Assembly: GCA_013696695.1 (NCBI GenBank) | Contig: JACCYD010001417.1 | Span: 1 to 12,968, forward strand | Reading direction: 5' to 3' | Source: Deltaproteobacteria bacterium | GTDB taxonomy: Bacteria > Myxococcota_A > Polyangia > Haliangiales > Haliangiaceae | Length of the DNA: 12,968 nucleotides | In this document: one piece after another, positions 8,201 to 12,968 of the stretch | How the letters are laid out: each line of letters starts with the position of its first letter | How positions within the stretch are numbered: the stretch's first letter is position 1 | Position numbers and translations under genes: made by a program | The notes under the pieces: generated by a model | The model's database searches: none | Told to the model about the DNA's origin: nothing | What the model saw: only the letters and a program-made list of their open reading frames with translations

Positions 8201-8280
8201 GTGAGACCGCTGCTCTCGCCGCCGCAGGCGACGCAGATCGGAAGCAGGCCCGTGACAAAGCGAAGGCAAACCCGGCTCAT
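5212..8280 (-). CDS. CehA/McbA-family PHP-domain metallohydrolase lipoprotein
   Basis: 1022 residues. The N-terminus is a signal with lipobox-like CVAC (Cys19) followed by GGESSG, so it is probably membrane anchored. Residues 40-430 are beta-rich with no family I can name; 335-430 look like an Ig/carboxypeptidase-regulatory-like repeat. Within it, 359-381 has a calcium-loop pattern (DGNANG, then alternating Asp ending DADGQPDD). Residues 545-775 carry PHP metal-site motifs in order: SDWHVHQ (H552, H554), ATDHD (D574, H575), GIEVTP (E611), VNHPR (H669), LEVWNG (E726) and GNSDTH (D771, H773). CehA-type proteins are metal-dependent hydrolases (CehA and McbA split carbaryl); the substrate here is unknown. 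About 245 residues follow, probably another beta domain. The family is much shorter, so the extra domains suggest a cell-surface enzyme. It starts 100 bp from the divergent yggX and precedes exbB. Confidence 0.88.
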   Translation of the reverse strand: MSRVCLRFVTGLLPICVACGGESSGLTDYFPDLPPPTGEAQVAFAGEVTDAGQLLAGPATSGLVGDFFLKNDKVSVIVQAPTRVIGVVPQGGNLVDAAALEGGVQAFEDHFGELSLIYLLGRTCEPTRVDIVRDGSQGGVAVLRAIGKSGNNDFINIKGIGVFPVDVDVDPDIDDGVDCATTYVLAPGSNVVEVHHSLFNGGPDTIAGPLGTLADTGGETEAWTNARGFERADISAIATLGNPQPIDYVVYQGPGAAYGVIPRHDTPVAHTQALIAGVSIMLDGNDSLLDILNSDKYFLRMAPDTGYRQQYDVAIGRDASDVDAVFRTGIGETLRTVSGTVDLSAGGPAVGARVGVFLDGNANGTLDDADTDTDADGQPDDKILSYMDVRADGTYSGKVPTTAGNLLLRAEVKNVGRSPASPVADSLDFTVPSPIKVDFQILDEATDQPIPGRLLVVGDHPAFPDKRLFETADRLDGIVANVHAIRGTTTETGDGVDEPLLLPAGGTYRVYASRGTEWSIASAPVTGNANVAIELRLAHVNPSPGYLASDWHVHQLGSPDSPISNDLRVRSAVSAGVEMFAATDHDYVADLQPVVESLQLQSQVRVVSGIEVTPFAYGHFNAWPLVPDNDSANRGAIDWARGTEPFAMLPGQIYDAMRDRGAQMVQVNHPRGSGFTAFQAAFSRANVLYDYDAGTIFGDFDDADLPNADLRLPGESLWSDAFNGLEVWNGFDIVDSNDDGVRENESLDLVMRDWLSMLSLGLYVTPAGNSDTHKSSPAVGMPRTLIRVPDDSGAALASGAAVDAVLATQTGSNNTPRDVVVTNGPMIEVTVANQPALGRVIPSTGPITLTVKLTSADWAEFDTLEVFANTTPEPIMDSITALAPLKCFTSRTIATLDVKDPCATASLTAESMTVQLVTIGGPGNHKRFEATVTVTLDAADIATRVGARSGDAWLVFRVRGDRAVFPLLTGDTIDDDSQAAILSGDFDLIRTALTGRGIPATAFTAPVFVDFDGGGYRAPFAP

Positions 8281-8342
8281 GGCCCGATGGTAAGCGAAGC
8301 CAGACCGTCACGCTGGGCCGTTTGTGTGCGGAACCTCTCGAC

Positions 8343-8371
8343 TTGCCGACGGGGCTAGAACCTGGTCGAAT
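8343..8371 (+). promoter_or_regulatory. Candidate sigma-70-type promoter for yggX
   Basis: TTGCCG (8343-8348) and TCGAAT (8366-8371), each 4/6 to the sigma-70 consensus, are separated by 17 bp. Transcription would begin near 8378, almost at the ATG (8381), giving a near-leaderless mRNA. That agrees with the lack of a Shine-Dalgarno before this gene. Such matches are frequent by chance, so this is tentative. Confidence 0.25.
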
Positions 8372-8380
8372 GCGCAGCAA

Positions 8381-8677
8381 ATGACCCGCATGGTGAACTG
8401 CGTCAAGCTCGGTGGCTCTCACGAGGGCCTTCCATACAAGCCGTTCAACGACGCGCTCGGCCAGCGCATCTACGAGAACATCTCCGCCGAGGCCTGGAAG
8501 CTGTGGATCGAGCACAGCAAGAAGATCGTCAACGAGTATCGCCTCGACCTGACGGTGAAGAAGTCGCACGACGTGCTCAAGGAGCAGTGCGATGAGTTTC
8601 TGTTCGGCACCGCCACCAACTCGACGCTCAAGCTCGACGATGTTCCCGAAGGTCACGCGGGCGGTCACAAGCACTGA
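8381..8677 (+). CDS. yggX: YggX-like Fe(II)-trafficking / oxidative-damage protection protein
   Basis: 98 residues from ATG 8381. This start aligns with the E. coli protein (MSRTIFC against MTRMVNC, with the conserved Cys at residue 7). ATG 8390 is possible but would shorten the N-terminal strand. The family pattern is clear: LGxRIYxxISxEAWxxW (26-42), a helix ending NEYRLDL (51-57), then LKEQCDEFLFG (66-76). YggX is a small cytoplasmic protein thought to handle labile iron and protect Fe-S enzymes from oxidation. The C-terminus has a short His-rich tail (GHAGGHKH) that could bind metal. It is followed after 12 bp by a PLP enzyme on the same strand and diverges from the metallohydrolase gene. 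Identity is confident; physiology is from the enterobacterial family. Confidence 0.9.
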   Translation: MTRMVNCVKLGGSHEGLPYKPFNDALGQRIYENISAEAWKLWIEHSKKIVNEYRLDLTVKKSHDVLKEQCDEFLFGTATNSTLKLDDVPEGHAGGHKH

Positions 8678-8689
8678 ACGAGCACTGAC

Positions 8690-9739
8690 GTGGACGCGCT
8701 GGCGCGCGCACTCCCCAAACTTGCAGCGCGAATCCCGCGCGTCGCGCTCGGCGACTGGCCGACGCCGCTCACCGAGACCCGCCTCGATGGCGGCACCGTC
8801 TGGGTGAAGCACGAGGGTGCATCCAGCGCGCTCTACGGCGGCAACAAGGTCCGCACGCTCGAGGTCTGGTTCGGGCACGCGCGCGATCGAGGCGTGCAGC
8901 GGCTGTGGTCGATCGGCGCGTACGGTTCGAATCACGCGATCGCGACCATCCTGCATGCACCGCGCGCGGCCATCGAAGCGGGGGCGATCCTGTTTCCGCA
9001 GCCGAGCAGCGAGTGGGCGGTCGAGAACTGCGGCGCGATCCTGGCGAGCGGTTGCCCGGTGATCCGGTTGCGTAGCGTCGTCGAGGTGCCGTTGGCAGCG
9101 CTCGTCGTCGGGCGCCAGCCGGGCGCGCTGGTGATGCCGCCCGGCGGTGCGACGACGCTCGGTGCGTTCGGGGCGATGTCGGCCGCGTTCGAGCTCGCCG
9201 AACAGATCGCGTCGGGCATCGCACCGCCGCCGCGCCGGATCGTGCTCGCGATCGGCAGCACCTGCACGACGGCGGGCCTGCTCGCCGGCTTCGCGCTGGC
9301 ACACGCGGCGGGCACCTGGCGATGGGCGCTGCCGATCATCCACGGTGTGCGAGTGACCCCGTGGCCGGTGACCTCGCGCCTGCGGATCGCCGAGTACGCG
9401 CTGCGAACGCTCGCACATGTCGAGCGCCTCGGTGGTCCGCGCGTGCCGATCACGCTCGGCGAGCTTCACACGCGGCTGCACGTCGACGGTCGAGAGCTCG
9501 GCCAGGGCTACGGTCGCGTCACCGATCGGGCGATGATCGCGATGCGCGCACTGGTCGGCCCGCGGCTCGATGGCGTGTACGCGGCGAAGGCCGCGGCTGC
9601 GCTGCTGCGCTTGCATCGCGCAGGGCAGGGACCGCTCGTGTTCTGGTCGAGCAAGTCGACGGCGCTGATGGGTGAAGCGCCGCTGGCCAGCGTGCGGGCA
9701 GCGCCGTTCGCGATCCGCAAGTGGCTGCGCGGTTCGTAA
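8690..9739 (+). CDS. PLP enzyme, ACC deaminase/D-cysteine desulfhydrase family
   Basis: 349 residues from GTG 8690, the first in-frame start after yggX. Family landmarks: TPL (25-27), VKHEG (39-43), GGNKVRTLE with the PLP Schiff-base lysine K53, GAYGSNHA (76-83) that normally holds the substrate carboxylate, PPGGATTLGAFGAMSAAFEL (150-169), the Gly/Ser/Thr phosphate loop IGSTCTTAGL (188-197), and LDGVYAAKA (293-301) with the family tyrosine at 297. Members deaminate 1-aminocyclopropane-1-carboxylate or desulfhydrate D-cysteine to pyruvate, ammonia and H2S. The two cannot be told apart here. Oddities: the usual C-terminal HTGG loop is replaced by WSSKS (319-323), and the phosphate loop is not the usual GSGGT. 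Substrate may therefore differ. Probably co-transcribed with yggX and convergent with the next gene. Confidence 0.82.
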   Translation: MDALARALPKLAARIPRVALGDWPTPLTETRLDGGTVWVKHEGASSALYGGNKVRTLEVWFGHARDRGVQRLWSIGAYGSNHAIATILHAPRAAIEAGAILFPQPSSEWAVENCGAILASGCPVIRLRSVVEVPLAALVVGRQPGALVMPPGGATTLGAFGAMSAAFELAEQIASGIAPPPRRIVLAIGSTCTTAGLLAGFALAHAAGTWRWALPIIHGVRVTPWPVTSRLRIAEYALRTLAHVERLGGPRVPITLGELHTRLHVDGRELGQGYGRVTDRAMIAMRALVGPRLDGVYAAKAAAALLRLHRAGQGPLVFWSSKSTALMGEAPLASVRAAPFAIRKWLRGS

Positions 9740-9748
9740 GTCGACGCG

Positions 9749-10972
9749 TTACTTCGTGCTCTCGGTCGCCGGAGCGGCGGGACGCTTGGTGCTGTCCCTG
9801 CGATCGGTAGCTTCGTCGGTGTTGCGCTTCTGGAGTGCGCGGGCGCGCTGCTGGCGATCGGCCTCTTTTTCGCGCTCCGCGTTGATGTACGTCATGCACT
9901 GCTTCAGCGAGCGATCGTTCTCGACGTGCTGCGTGTAATAAGCCGGTGCGCGGTTCGACAGCTGGACGGCGAGCGCCGTCGCATCCTTGCAGTTGTTCGT
10001 GCGCACGGCGTTGGCGACCTTGGTGTGCTGCTCGCGCGCCCACACGGTCTCGTCGGATTCGTTCTTGTCGCGAAGCTGGTCTTCGCCACCGGTGACACCC
10101 GCGCCGCGCGGCACGGTCGCCTGACCGGGTGCACGGGAAGGAGGAGCCGGCGCCGGCGTGGCGACGGCGGGATCGTTGCGAGGCGCAGGAGCAGTGGGTG
10201 ACGGACGTGCACCACCGACGGCGGCACCGCCCTTGCGATTCGCGTTGGAATCTTCGGCGTAGCCGTCGAGATCCATCGGCTTGGGGGGCGAGCTCTCGAC
10301 GCCGAAATACGTGCGGTTCGCGGGAGGCTTCACCGCAACGGCAGGCTTCGCGCGCTCCTTCTCGGCAGCTTCCTTGCGATCGTCTGCCGAGTCCTTGCCG
10401 GTCGAGCCGGTCGTAGGTGACGGCTCGGCGAGCGTGGCACCGAAAGACGACCCGGCCTGGAGCTCGAGCTGCTTCGCTTCGAGCACGGCGTTGGCTCCCT
10501 CGTTTTCTGTCTGCGCGGCGGCGGCCGGGGCTGCTTCGCCCGAGCGATCGGCCGTGCTCGTCGTTTGCTCGGCAAACCTCGAGCGGTCACCGCGCATGTA
10601 CATCGTGCCGGCGACACCGACGACAACGACCATCATCGCGGCGGCGGCCCATGCGGGATGGCGCGCGAACGTGGCAACGAACCGCGCGAACCAGCTCTCG
10701 CGAGGGGTTTCCTCCGCGGTGGCGACTTTGACGGGCGCGAGGCGTGTGGCTTCCTGAAGGAGGAGCGCCGAGACCGCCTGCGGGGGCTCGAGCTGGACGG
10801 TCAGGAACCGGCTCTCGCGCACCGCATCACGAGCGAACGTCAGGCCCACCAGCGCGGACTTGTCCGCTGGGTGCGACTCGAGATGGGTCTGGAGTCGGGC
10901 CTCTTCAGCGGGCGTGAGCTCGCCGTAGAGGGCGCCGATCAGCAGCGCATCGATGTCCTGACGTTCGAGCAT
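9749..10972 (-). CDS. Orphan anti-sigma-like single-pass membrane protein
   Basis: 407 residues. Residues 5-50 resemble the N-terminal anti-sigma (zf-HC2-like) helix bundle (LLIGALYGELTPAEEARLQTHLESHP). The zinc-binding HxxxCxxC is absent: the segment reads HLESHPADK with no cysteine. One membrane helix lies at about 106-126. The rest would be periplasmic: a long Pro/Ala/Gly/Ser-rich stalk (130-305), then a helical C-terminal region (about 305-370, TPR-like in spacing) with two cysteines (328, 359) that could pair, and a Lys/Arg-rich tail. Such proteins usually bind and hold an ECF sigma factor until an envelope signal. No sigma gene is adjacent: the next gene upstream encodes a secreted protein. 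The start has AAGGA at 10983-10987, ten bases before ATG. A general membrane-anchored envelope protein is the alternative. Confidence 0.75.
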   Translation of the reverse strand: MLERQDIDALLIGALYGELTPAEEARLQTHLESHPADKSALVGLTFARDAVRESRFLTVQLEPPQAVSALLLQEATRLAPVKVATAEETPRESWFARFVATFARHPAWAAAAMMVVVVGVAGTMYMRGDRSRFAEQTTSTADRSGEAAPAAAAQTENEGANAVLEAKQLELQAGSSFGATLAEPSPTTGSTGKDSADDRKEAAEKERAKPAVAVKPPANRTYFGVESSPPKPMDLDGYAEDSNANRKGGAAVGGARPSPTAPAPRNDPAVATPAPAPPSRAPGQATVPRGAGVTGGEDQLRDKNESDETVWAREQHTKVANAVRTNNCKDATALAVQLSNRAPAYYTQHVENDRSLKQCMTYINAEREKEADRQQRARALQKRNTDEATDRRDSTKRPAAPATESTK

Positions 10973-11010
10973 GGTGCCTGGGTCCTTATACTACCGTTGT
11001 ATTCGACGAG

Positions 11011-11038
11011 CGACGAACGCGGCGAGCCCAGACAGTTC
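11011..11038 (-). promoter_or_regulatory. Candidate ECF-type promoter for the anti-sigma-like gene
   Basis: On the minus strand GAACTG (11033-11038) and TCGTCG (11011-11016) are 16 bases apart, the layout of many extracytoplasmic-function sigma promoters. A start near 11003 would leave a leader of about 30 bases containing the AAGGA ribosome site. A TAGTAT box at 10988-10993 also exists but lies too close to the ribosome site to be a likely -10. Tentative. Confidence 0.25.
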
Positions 11039-11047
11039 GAGCACTTG

Positions 11048-11063
11048 GCACTGTTTCCAGTGC
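11048..11063 (-). other. Perfect 6-bp hairpin with GAAA loop in intergenic DNA
   Basis: Minus-strand sequence GCACTG-GAAA-CAGTGC forms a perfect stem closed by a GNRA-type tetraloop. It lies about 130 bases after the stop of the secreted six-Cys gene and upstream of the anti-sigma-like gene on the same strand. No T-tract follows on either strand, so it is not a standard intrinsic terminator. It could be an RNA structure at the 3' end of the upstream transcript, or chance. The rest of 10973-11191 shows no open gene on either strand. Confidence 0.5.
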
Positions 11064-11191
11064 GGACTCGATTGGCTTCGGTGGGCTTCGGTTGTCGTAC
11101 GAAATACAGACGCAGGACCAAGGGCGACGATCTAACGTGGTGTAGCGCAGATGAAGCAGCGGGTGTCGCGCCCGCAAGTTGTCGGAATGCT

Positions 11192-11551
11192 TCAGTCGTT
11201 GTTCGGCTGGCAGGACCACTTGATCGAGTCGATGCTCCAGCCGTCGTCGCCGCAGAGATCTGCCGAGGCCTCCTTCGAGGAGACTCCGCCACTCTCCAGC
11301 GAGAACTTCGCAGAGGAGGGGTGCACTGCGCGGCGCTTCTTCGAGTCAGGCGCACAGACCACCCGCCAGCTCATCGAGCACTCGACCGGCACGGTGCACA
11401 GGTTCTTGACCGTGAACTCCACGCGGTCGTCGTCCTTGTCCTTCTGATCGAAGTACGTGCAGTCGGCGATCGACTTGGTGCGATCGGCGAGCGCCGCAGG
11501 AACGAACACGCTGAGGGCGAGACCACAGATCAAGAAGTGAGACGCGCGCAT
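11192..11551 (-). CDS. Small secreted six-cysteine protein of unknown function
   Basis: 119 residues from ATG 11551. The frame is open upstream to 11728, but ATG 11551 directly begins a signal peptide (MRASHFLICGLALSVFVPAALA, cleavage after about residue 22) and has GGAGG eight bases before it, which decides the start. The mature protein of about 97 residues has six cysteines (31, 52, 58, 66, 100, 114), enough for three disulfides. The pattern runs C-T-Y-F, then N-L-C, VEC, W-x-x-V-C, DLC and WSC, with Lys/Asp-rich segments between. This looks like a small stable periplasmic or extracellular domain; I do not recognise the family. It diverges from the SDR gene across 176 bp and is followed on the same strand by the anti-sigma-like gene. 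Confidence 0.75.
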   Translation of the reverse strand: MRASHFLICGLALSVFVPAALADRTKSIADCTYFDQKDKDDDRVEFTVKNLCTVPVECSMSWRVVCAPDSKKRRAVHPSSAKFSLESGGVSSKEASADLCGDDGWSIDSIKWSCQPNND

Positions 11552-11560
11552 GGGACAGAC

Positions 11561-11565
11561 CTCCG
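11561..11565 (-). promoter_or_regulatory. Shine-Dalgarno GGAGG of the six-Cys secreted protein
   Basis: Minus-strand GGAGG about eight to nine bases before the ATG at 11551. It is the reason the 119-residue product beginning with the signal peptide is preferred over the longer open frame that runs into the neighbouring gene. Confidence 0.7.
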
Positions 11566-11727
11566 GTAGACGGTGCCCGGACAGAGCACGCGGCGGACAC
11601 GGCTCGCGCTCACGCGCTGCGTGTGGTCGCCAGCGCCGCTCAGCAGCGGCACCGTCGAGTTCAGGCCAATAGACAGCGGCCATCGGGGTTGGTTTCGGAT
11701 TTCTTCTGCCTCGGGCAAAGTCCGCCA

Positions 11728-12537
11728 ATGCCCAGTCCTCTCGACGTGTTCCGTGGAGACGTCCTCGCCGGCCATGTAGCGCTCGTCACCGGGGGCGGCA
11801 GCGGCATCTGTCGCGGCATCGCGGCCGCCTATGCGCGGCTGGGGGCCGACGTGTGCATCGTCAGCCGCAAGCAAGATGTGCTGGACGCAGCCGCCGCGGA
11901 GATCCGGGCAGCGACCGGGCGCAAGGTGATCGGAGTCGCCGCGGACGTCCGCAAGCCGGACGAAGTCGCGCGCGCGATCGCGACCACCATCGAGCAGCTC
12001 GGCAAGCTCGACACCGTCGTCAACGGCGCGGCCGGCAACTTTCTCGCGCCCGCGGCGGGACTGTCGCCCAATGGGTTTCGCACCGTGATCGACATCGATC
12101 TCAACGGCACGTTCAACGTGGCTCGCGCCGCGTTCGAGGCCCTCCAGAAGGCTGGCGACTCGCTCGTGCTCAACATCAGCGCGACGCTCCACTATCACGG
12201 CACGCCGCTGCAAATTCACGCGTCGGCGGCGAAGGCCGGCGTCGATGCGATCACGAAGAACCTCGCCGTCGAGTGGGGCACGTTCGGCATTCGTGTGTGC
12301 GGCATCGCGCCCGGCCCGATCGCCGAGACCGAGGGCATGAAGCGGCTCGCGCCAGGTGAGATCGACAAGAAGATGATGGCGGGCATCCCGGCGCGCCGGT
12401 TCGGCACGATCGACGAGATCGCCGCCGCCGCGGTGTTCTTGCGTTCGCCGGCCGCGGCCTACGTCACCGGTCACGTGCTGGTGGTCGATGGCGGCCATTG
12501 CGTCGCCACGCCAGCGCTCGGGATGTCGTTTGGATGA
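11728..12537 (+). CDS. SDR oxidoreductase, probable 2,4-dienoyl-CoA reductase (DECR2-like)
   Basis: 269 residues from ATG 11728; upstream in-frame codons show no family sequence. Rossmann nucleotide motif TGGGSGICRG (21-30) with SRK at 46-48 favouring NADPH, D73-V, NGAAGNF (99-105), NIS (149-151) and K169. The classical YxxxK tyrosine is missing: the position before ASAAK is not Tyr. That is also true of mammalian and yeast 2,4-dienoyl-CoA reductases, and several stretches match human DECR2 as I recall it (AAGNFL, DID..GTFNV, LAVEWG, APGPI). Role: NADPH-dependent reduction of 2,4-dienoyl-CoA during oxidation of polyunsaturated fatty acids, in the cytoplasm. Bacteria more often use the unrelated flavoprotein FadH. 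Its stop overlaps the next start by four bases. The exact substrate is inferred; membership of the SDR family is certain. Confidence 0.87.
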   Translation: MPSPLDVFRGDVLAGHVALVTGGGSGICRGIAAAYARLGADVCIVSRKQDVLDAAAAEIRAATGRKVIGVAADVRKPDEVARAIATTIEQLGKLDTVVNGAAGNFLAPAAGLSPNGFRTVIDIDLNGTFNVARAAFEALQKAGDSLVLNISATLHYHGTPLQIHASAAKAGVDAITKNLAVEWGTFGIRVCGIAPGPIAETEGMKRLAPGEIDKKMMAGIPARRFGTIDEIAAAAVFLRSPAAAYVTGHVLVVDGGHCVATPALGMSFG

Positions 12538-12968
12538 CAGCCACGCGCGCTCCAAAACTGCGTCGGCGACGACCGACGGGACCTGAGAGCGCGCGAGCGA
12601 AGATCGCGGCCGAGCCGACCACGCGATCGAAGCTCGAAGAGATCGCTGCCGAGCTCCGCGAGCCCTCCGTCGCTCGCTCGATGTCGCTCGGAGACGTCGC
12701 GACGCAACTCGAGAAGCCCAGACAGCGTGGCCACGCGCTGTCGCTCGACGAGGTCGCTACGCAGCTCCGGTCAGCCACGCCTGCCCAGCCCGCGCGGTCC
12801 AGCGAGAGCGCCCTCGACTTCGTCCAGCCGGCGCGGCCGATCGCGATGGAGTTGATCGCCGGACGCGGCCACTACGAGCGCGTGATCGCGGCGGTCACGC
12901 AGGCACACACCAGCGTGTGGATCGCGACCGCGAATACCAAGGAGCTGATGGTCAGCGCGGACCTCGGC
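12534..12968 (+). CDS. Partial gene: repeat-bearing N-terminus leading into a possible PLD-like domain
   Basis: Open from ATG 12534 to the window end (145 codons, no stop), so only the N-terminus is seen. The ATG shares bases with the SDR stop (ATGA), suggesting co-translation. Residues 1-32 are very basic (KLRRRR). Residues 33-82 hold three degenerate repeats built around L-x-E/D-V/I-A-x-Q/E-L. From about residue 100, sequence such as GHYERVIAAVTQAHTSVWIATANTKEL (split as GHYERVIAAVTQ and AHTSVWIATAN) resembles the first strand-helix of phospholipase-D-like domains, where a helix ending in A..S is followed by a hydrophobic strand. The catalytic HxK motifs would lie beyond the window, so this is a tentative call. 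No signal peptide or membrane helix is visible. The nucleic-acid or lipid substrate cannot be judged. Confidence 0.65.
   Translation, partial: MTATRAPKLRRRRPTGPESARAKIAAEPTTRSKLEEIAAELREPSVARSMSLGDVATQLEKPRQRGHALSLDEVATQLRSATPAQPARSSESALDFVQPARPIAMELIAGRGHYERVIAAVTQAHTSVWIATANTKELMVSADLG
12630..12779 (+). repeat. Three degenerate protein repeats in the partial gene
   Basis: Residues 33-45 (KLEEIAAELREPS), 51-63 (SLGDVATQLEKPR) and 70-82 (SLDEVATQLRSAT) align without gaps, with spacing of 18 and 19 residues. Repeats two and three are close at DNA level too. They look like short amphipathic helices joined by basic, Pro-containing linkers, and may be binding motifs. Confidence 0.75.

Noticed and set aside
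6424..8358. A 644-codon open frame on the plus strand opposite the metallohydrolase gene
   Set aside because: Its product is Arg/Asp/Val-rich with no domain, and it mirrors codon bias of the real minus-strand gene, whose PHP motifs and signal are clear.
7838..9616. A 592-codon minus-strand open frame
   Set aside because: It runs antisense to yggX and the PLP enzyme and overlaps the metallohydrolase start. The sequence is low-complexity Arg/Ala and lacks motifs.
11137..11210. A tRNA-like string (GTGTAGCGCAG) in the gap near 11140
   Set aside because: No matching acceptor stem, anticodon arm or GGTTCGA T-loop follows, so there is no cloverleaf.
10565..11569. A 334-codon plus-strand open frame across the anti-sigma-like gene and the next gap
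   Set aside because: It crosses two minus-strand genes with good starts and ribosome sites and shows no domain.
11635..11650. Hairpin GCCGCT/AGCGGC in the divergent gap between the six-Cys gene and the SDR
   Set aside because: A perfect six-base stem with loop CAGC, but it is in very GC-rich DNA with no T-tract or promoter around it.
11552..11728. Upstream extension of the six-Cys protein frame
   Set aside because: It would bury the signal peptide; ATG 11551 with GGAGG is better.
11530..12555. A 341-codon minus-strand open frame opposite the SDR gene
   Set aside because: The SDR on the plus strand is certain; this is its antisense shadow.

Overview
The window is a dense, GC-rich stretch of bacterial chromosome. 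Its traits point to Myxococcota (class Polyangia, Haliangium/Kofleria-like): Ser/Thr/Gly-rich lipoprotein linkers, lipoproteins starting 'CG...', an orphan anti-sigma-like membrane protein with a Pro/Ala-rich periplasmic stalk, small Cys-rich secreted proteins, and a eukaryote-like short-chain 2,4-dienoyl-CoA reductase. The taxonomic call is inference from protein style, since there is no rRNA or other marker. No mobile element, CRISPR array, tRNA or rRNA was found. No gene-free stretch exceeds 300 bp; the longest is 10973-11191.

Layout. (1) 69-1327, plus strand: a lipoprotein with a 12-bp tandem repeat, then a small secreted protein of unknown function. (2) 1386-3907, plus strand: the most distinctive unit, an XPB/Ssl2-type superfamily 2 helicase whose stop overlaps (ATGA) the start of a DUF790 protein. 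DUF790 is the family of Bax1, the nuclease partner of archaeal XPB, so this looks like a bacterial XPB-Bax1 DNA-repair module. The helicase lacks the RED motif of canonical XPB at the expected place. (3) 3929-8280, minus strand: a 1022-residue lipoprotein with a CehA-type PHP metallohydrolase domain, followed by an overlapping ExbB/TolQ and ExbD/TolR proton-channel pair. (4) 8381-9739, plus strand: a YggX-like Fe(II)-trafficking protein, then a PLP enzyme of the ACC deaminase/D-cysteine desulfhydrase family. (5) 9749-10972 and 11192-11551, minus strand: an anti-sigma-like single-pass membrane protein with no sigma-factor gene beside it, and a small secreted six-cysteine protein. (6) 11728-12968, plus strand: an SDR of the DECR2 type whose stop overlaps (ATGA) the start of a new reading frame that runs off the window end. 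That frame has degenerate internal repeats and the start of what may be a phospholipase-D-like domain.

How they work together. Stop/start overlaps support three coupled pairs: helicase/Bax1, ExbB/ExbD and DECR/PLD-like. The 52-bp gap between the metallohydrolase and exbB, and the 12-bp gap between yggX and the PLP enzyme, suggest two further co-transcribed groups. Otherwise the window mixes envelope, repair and metabolic genes and does not look like one pathway.
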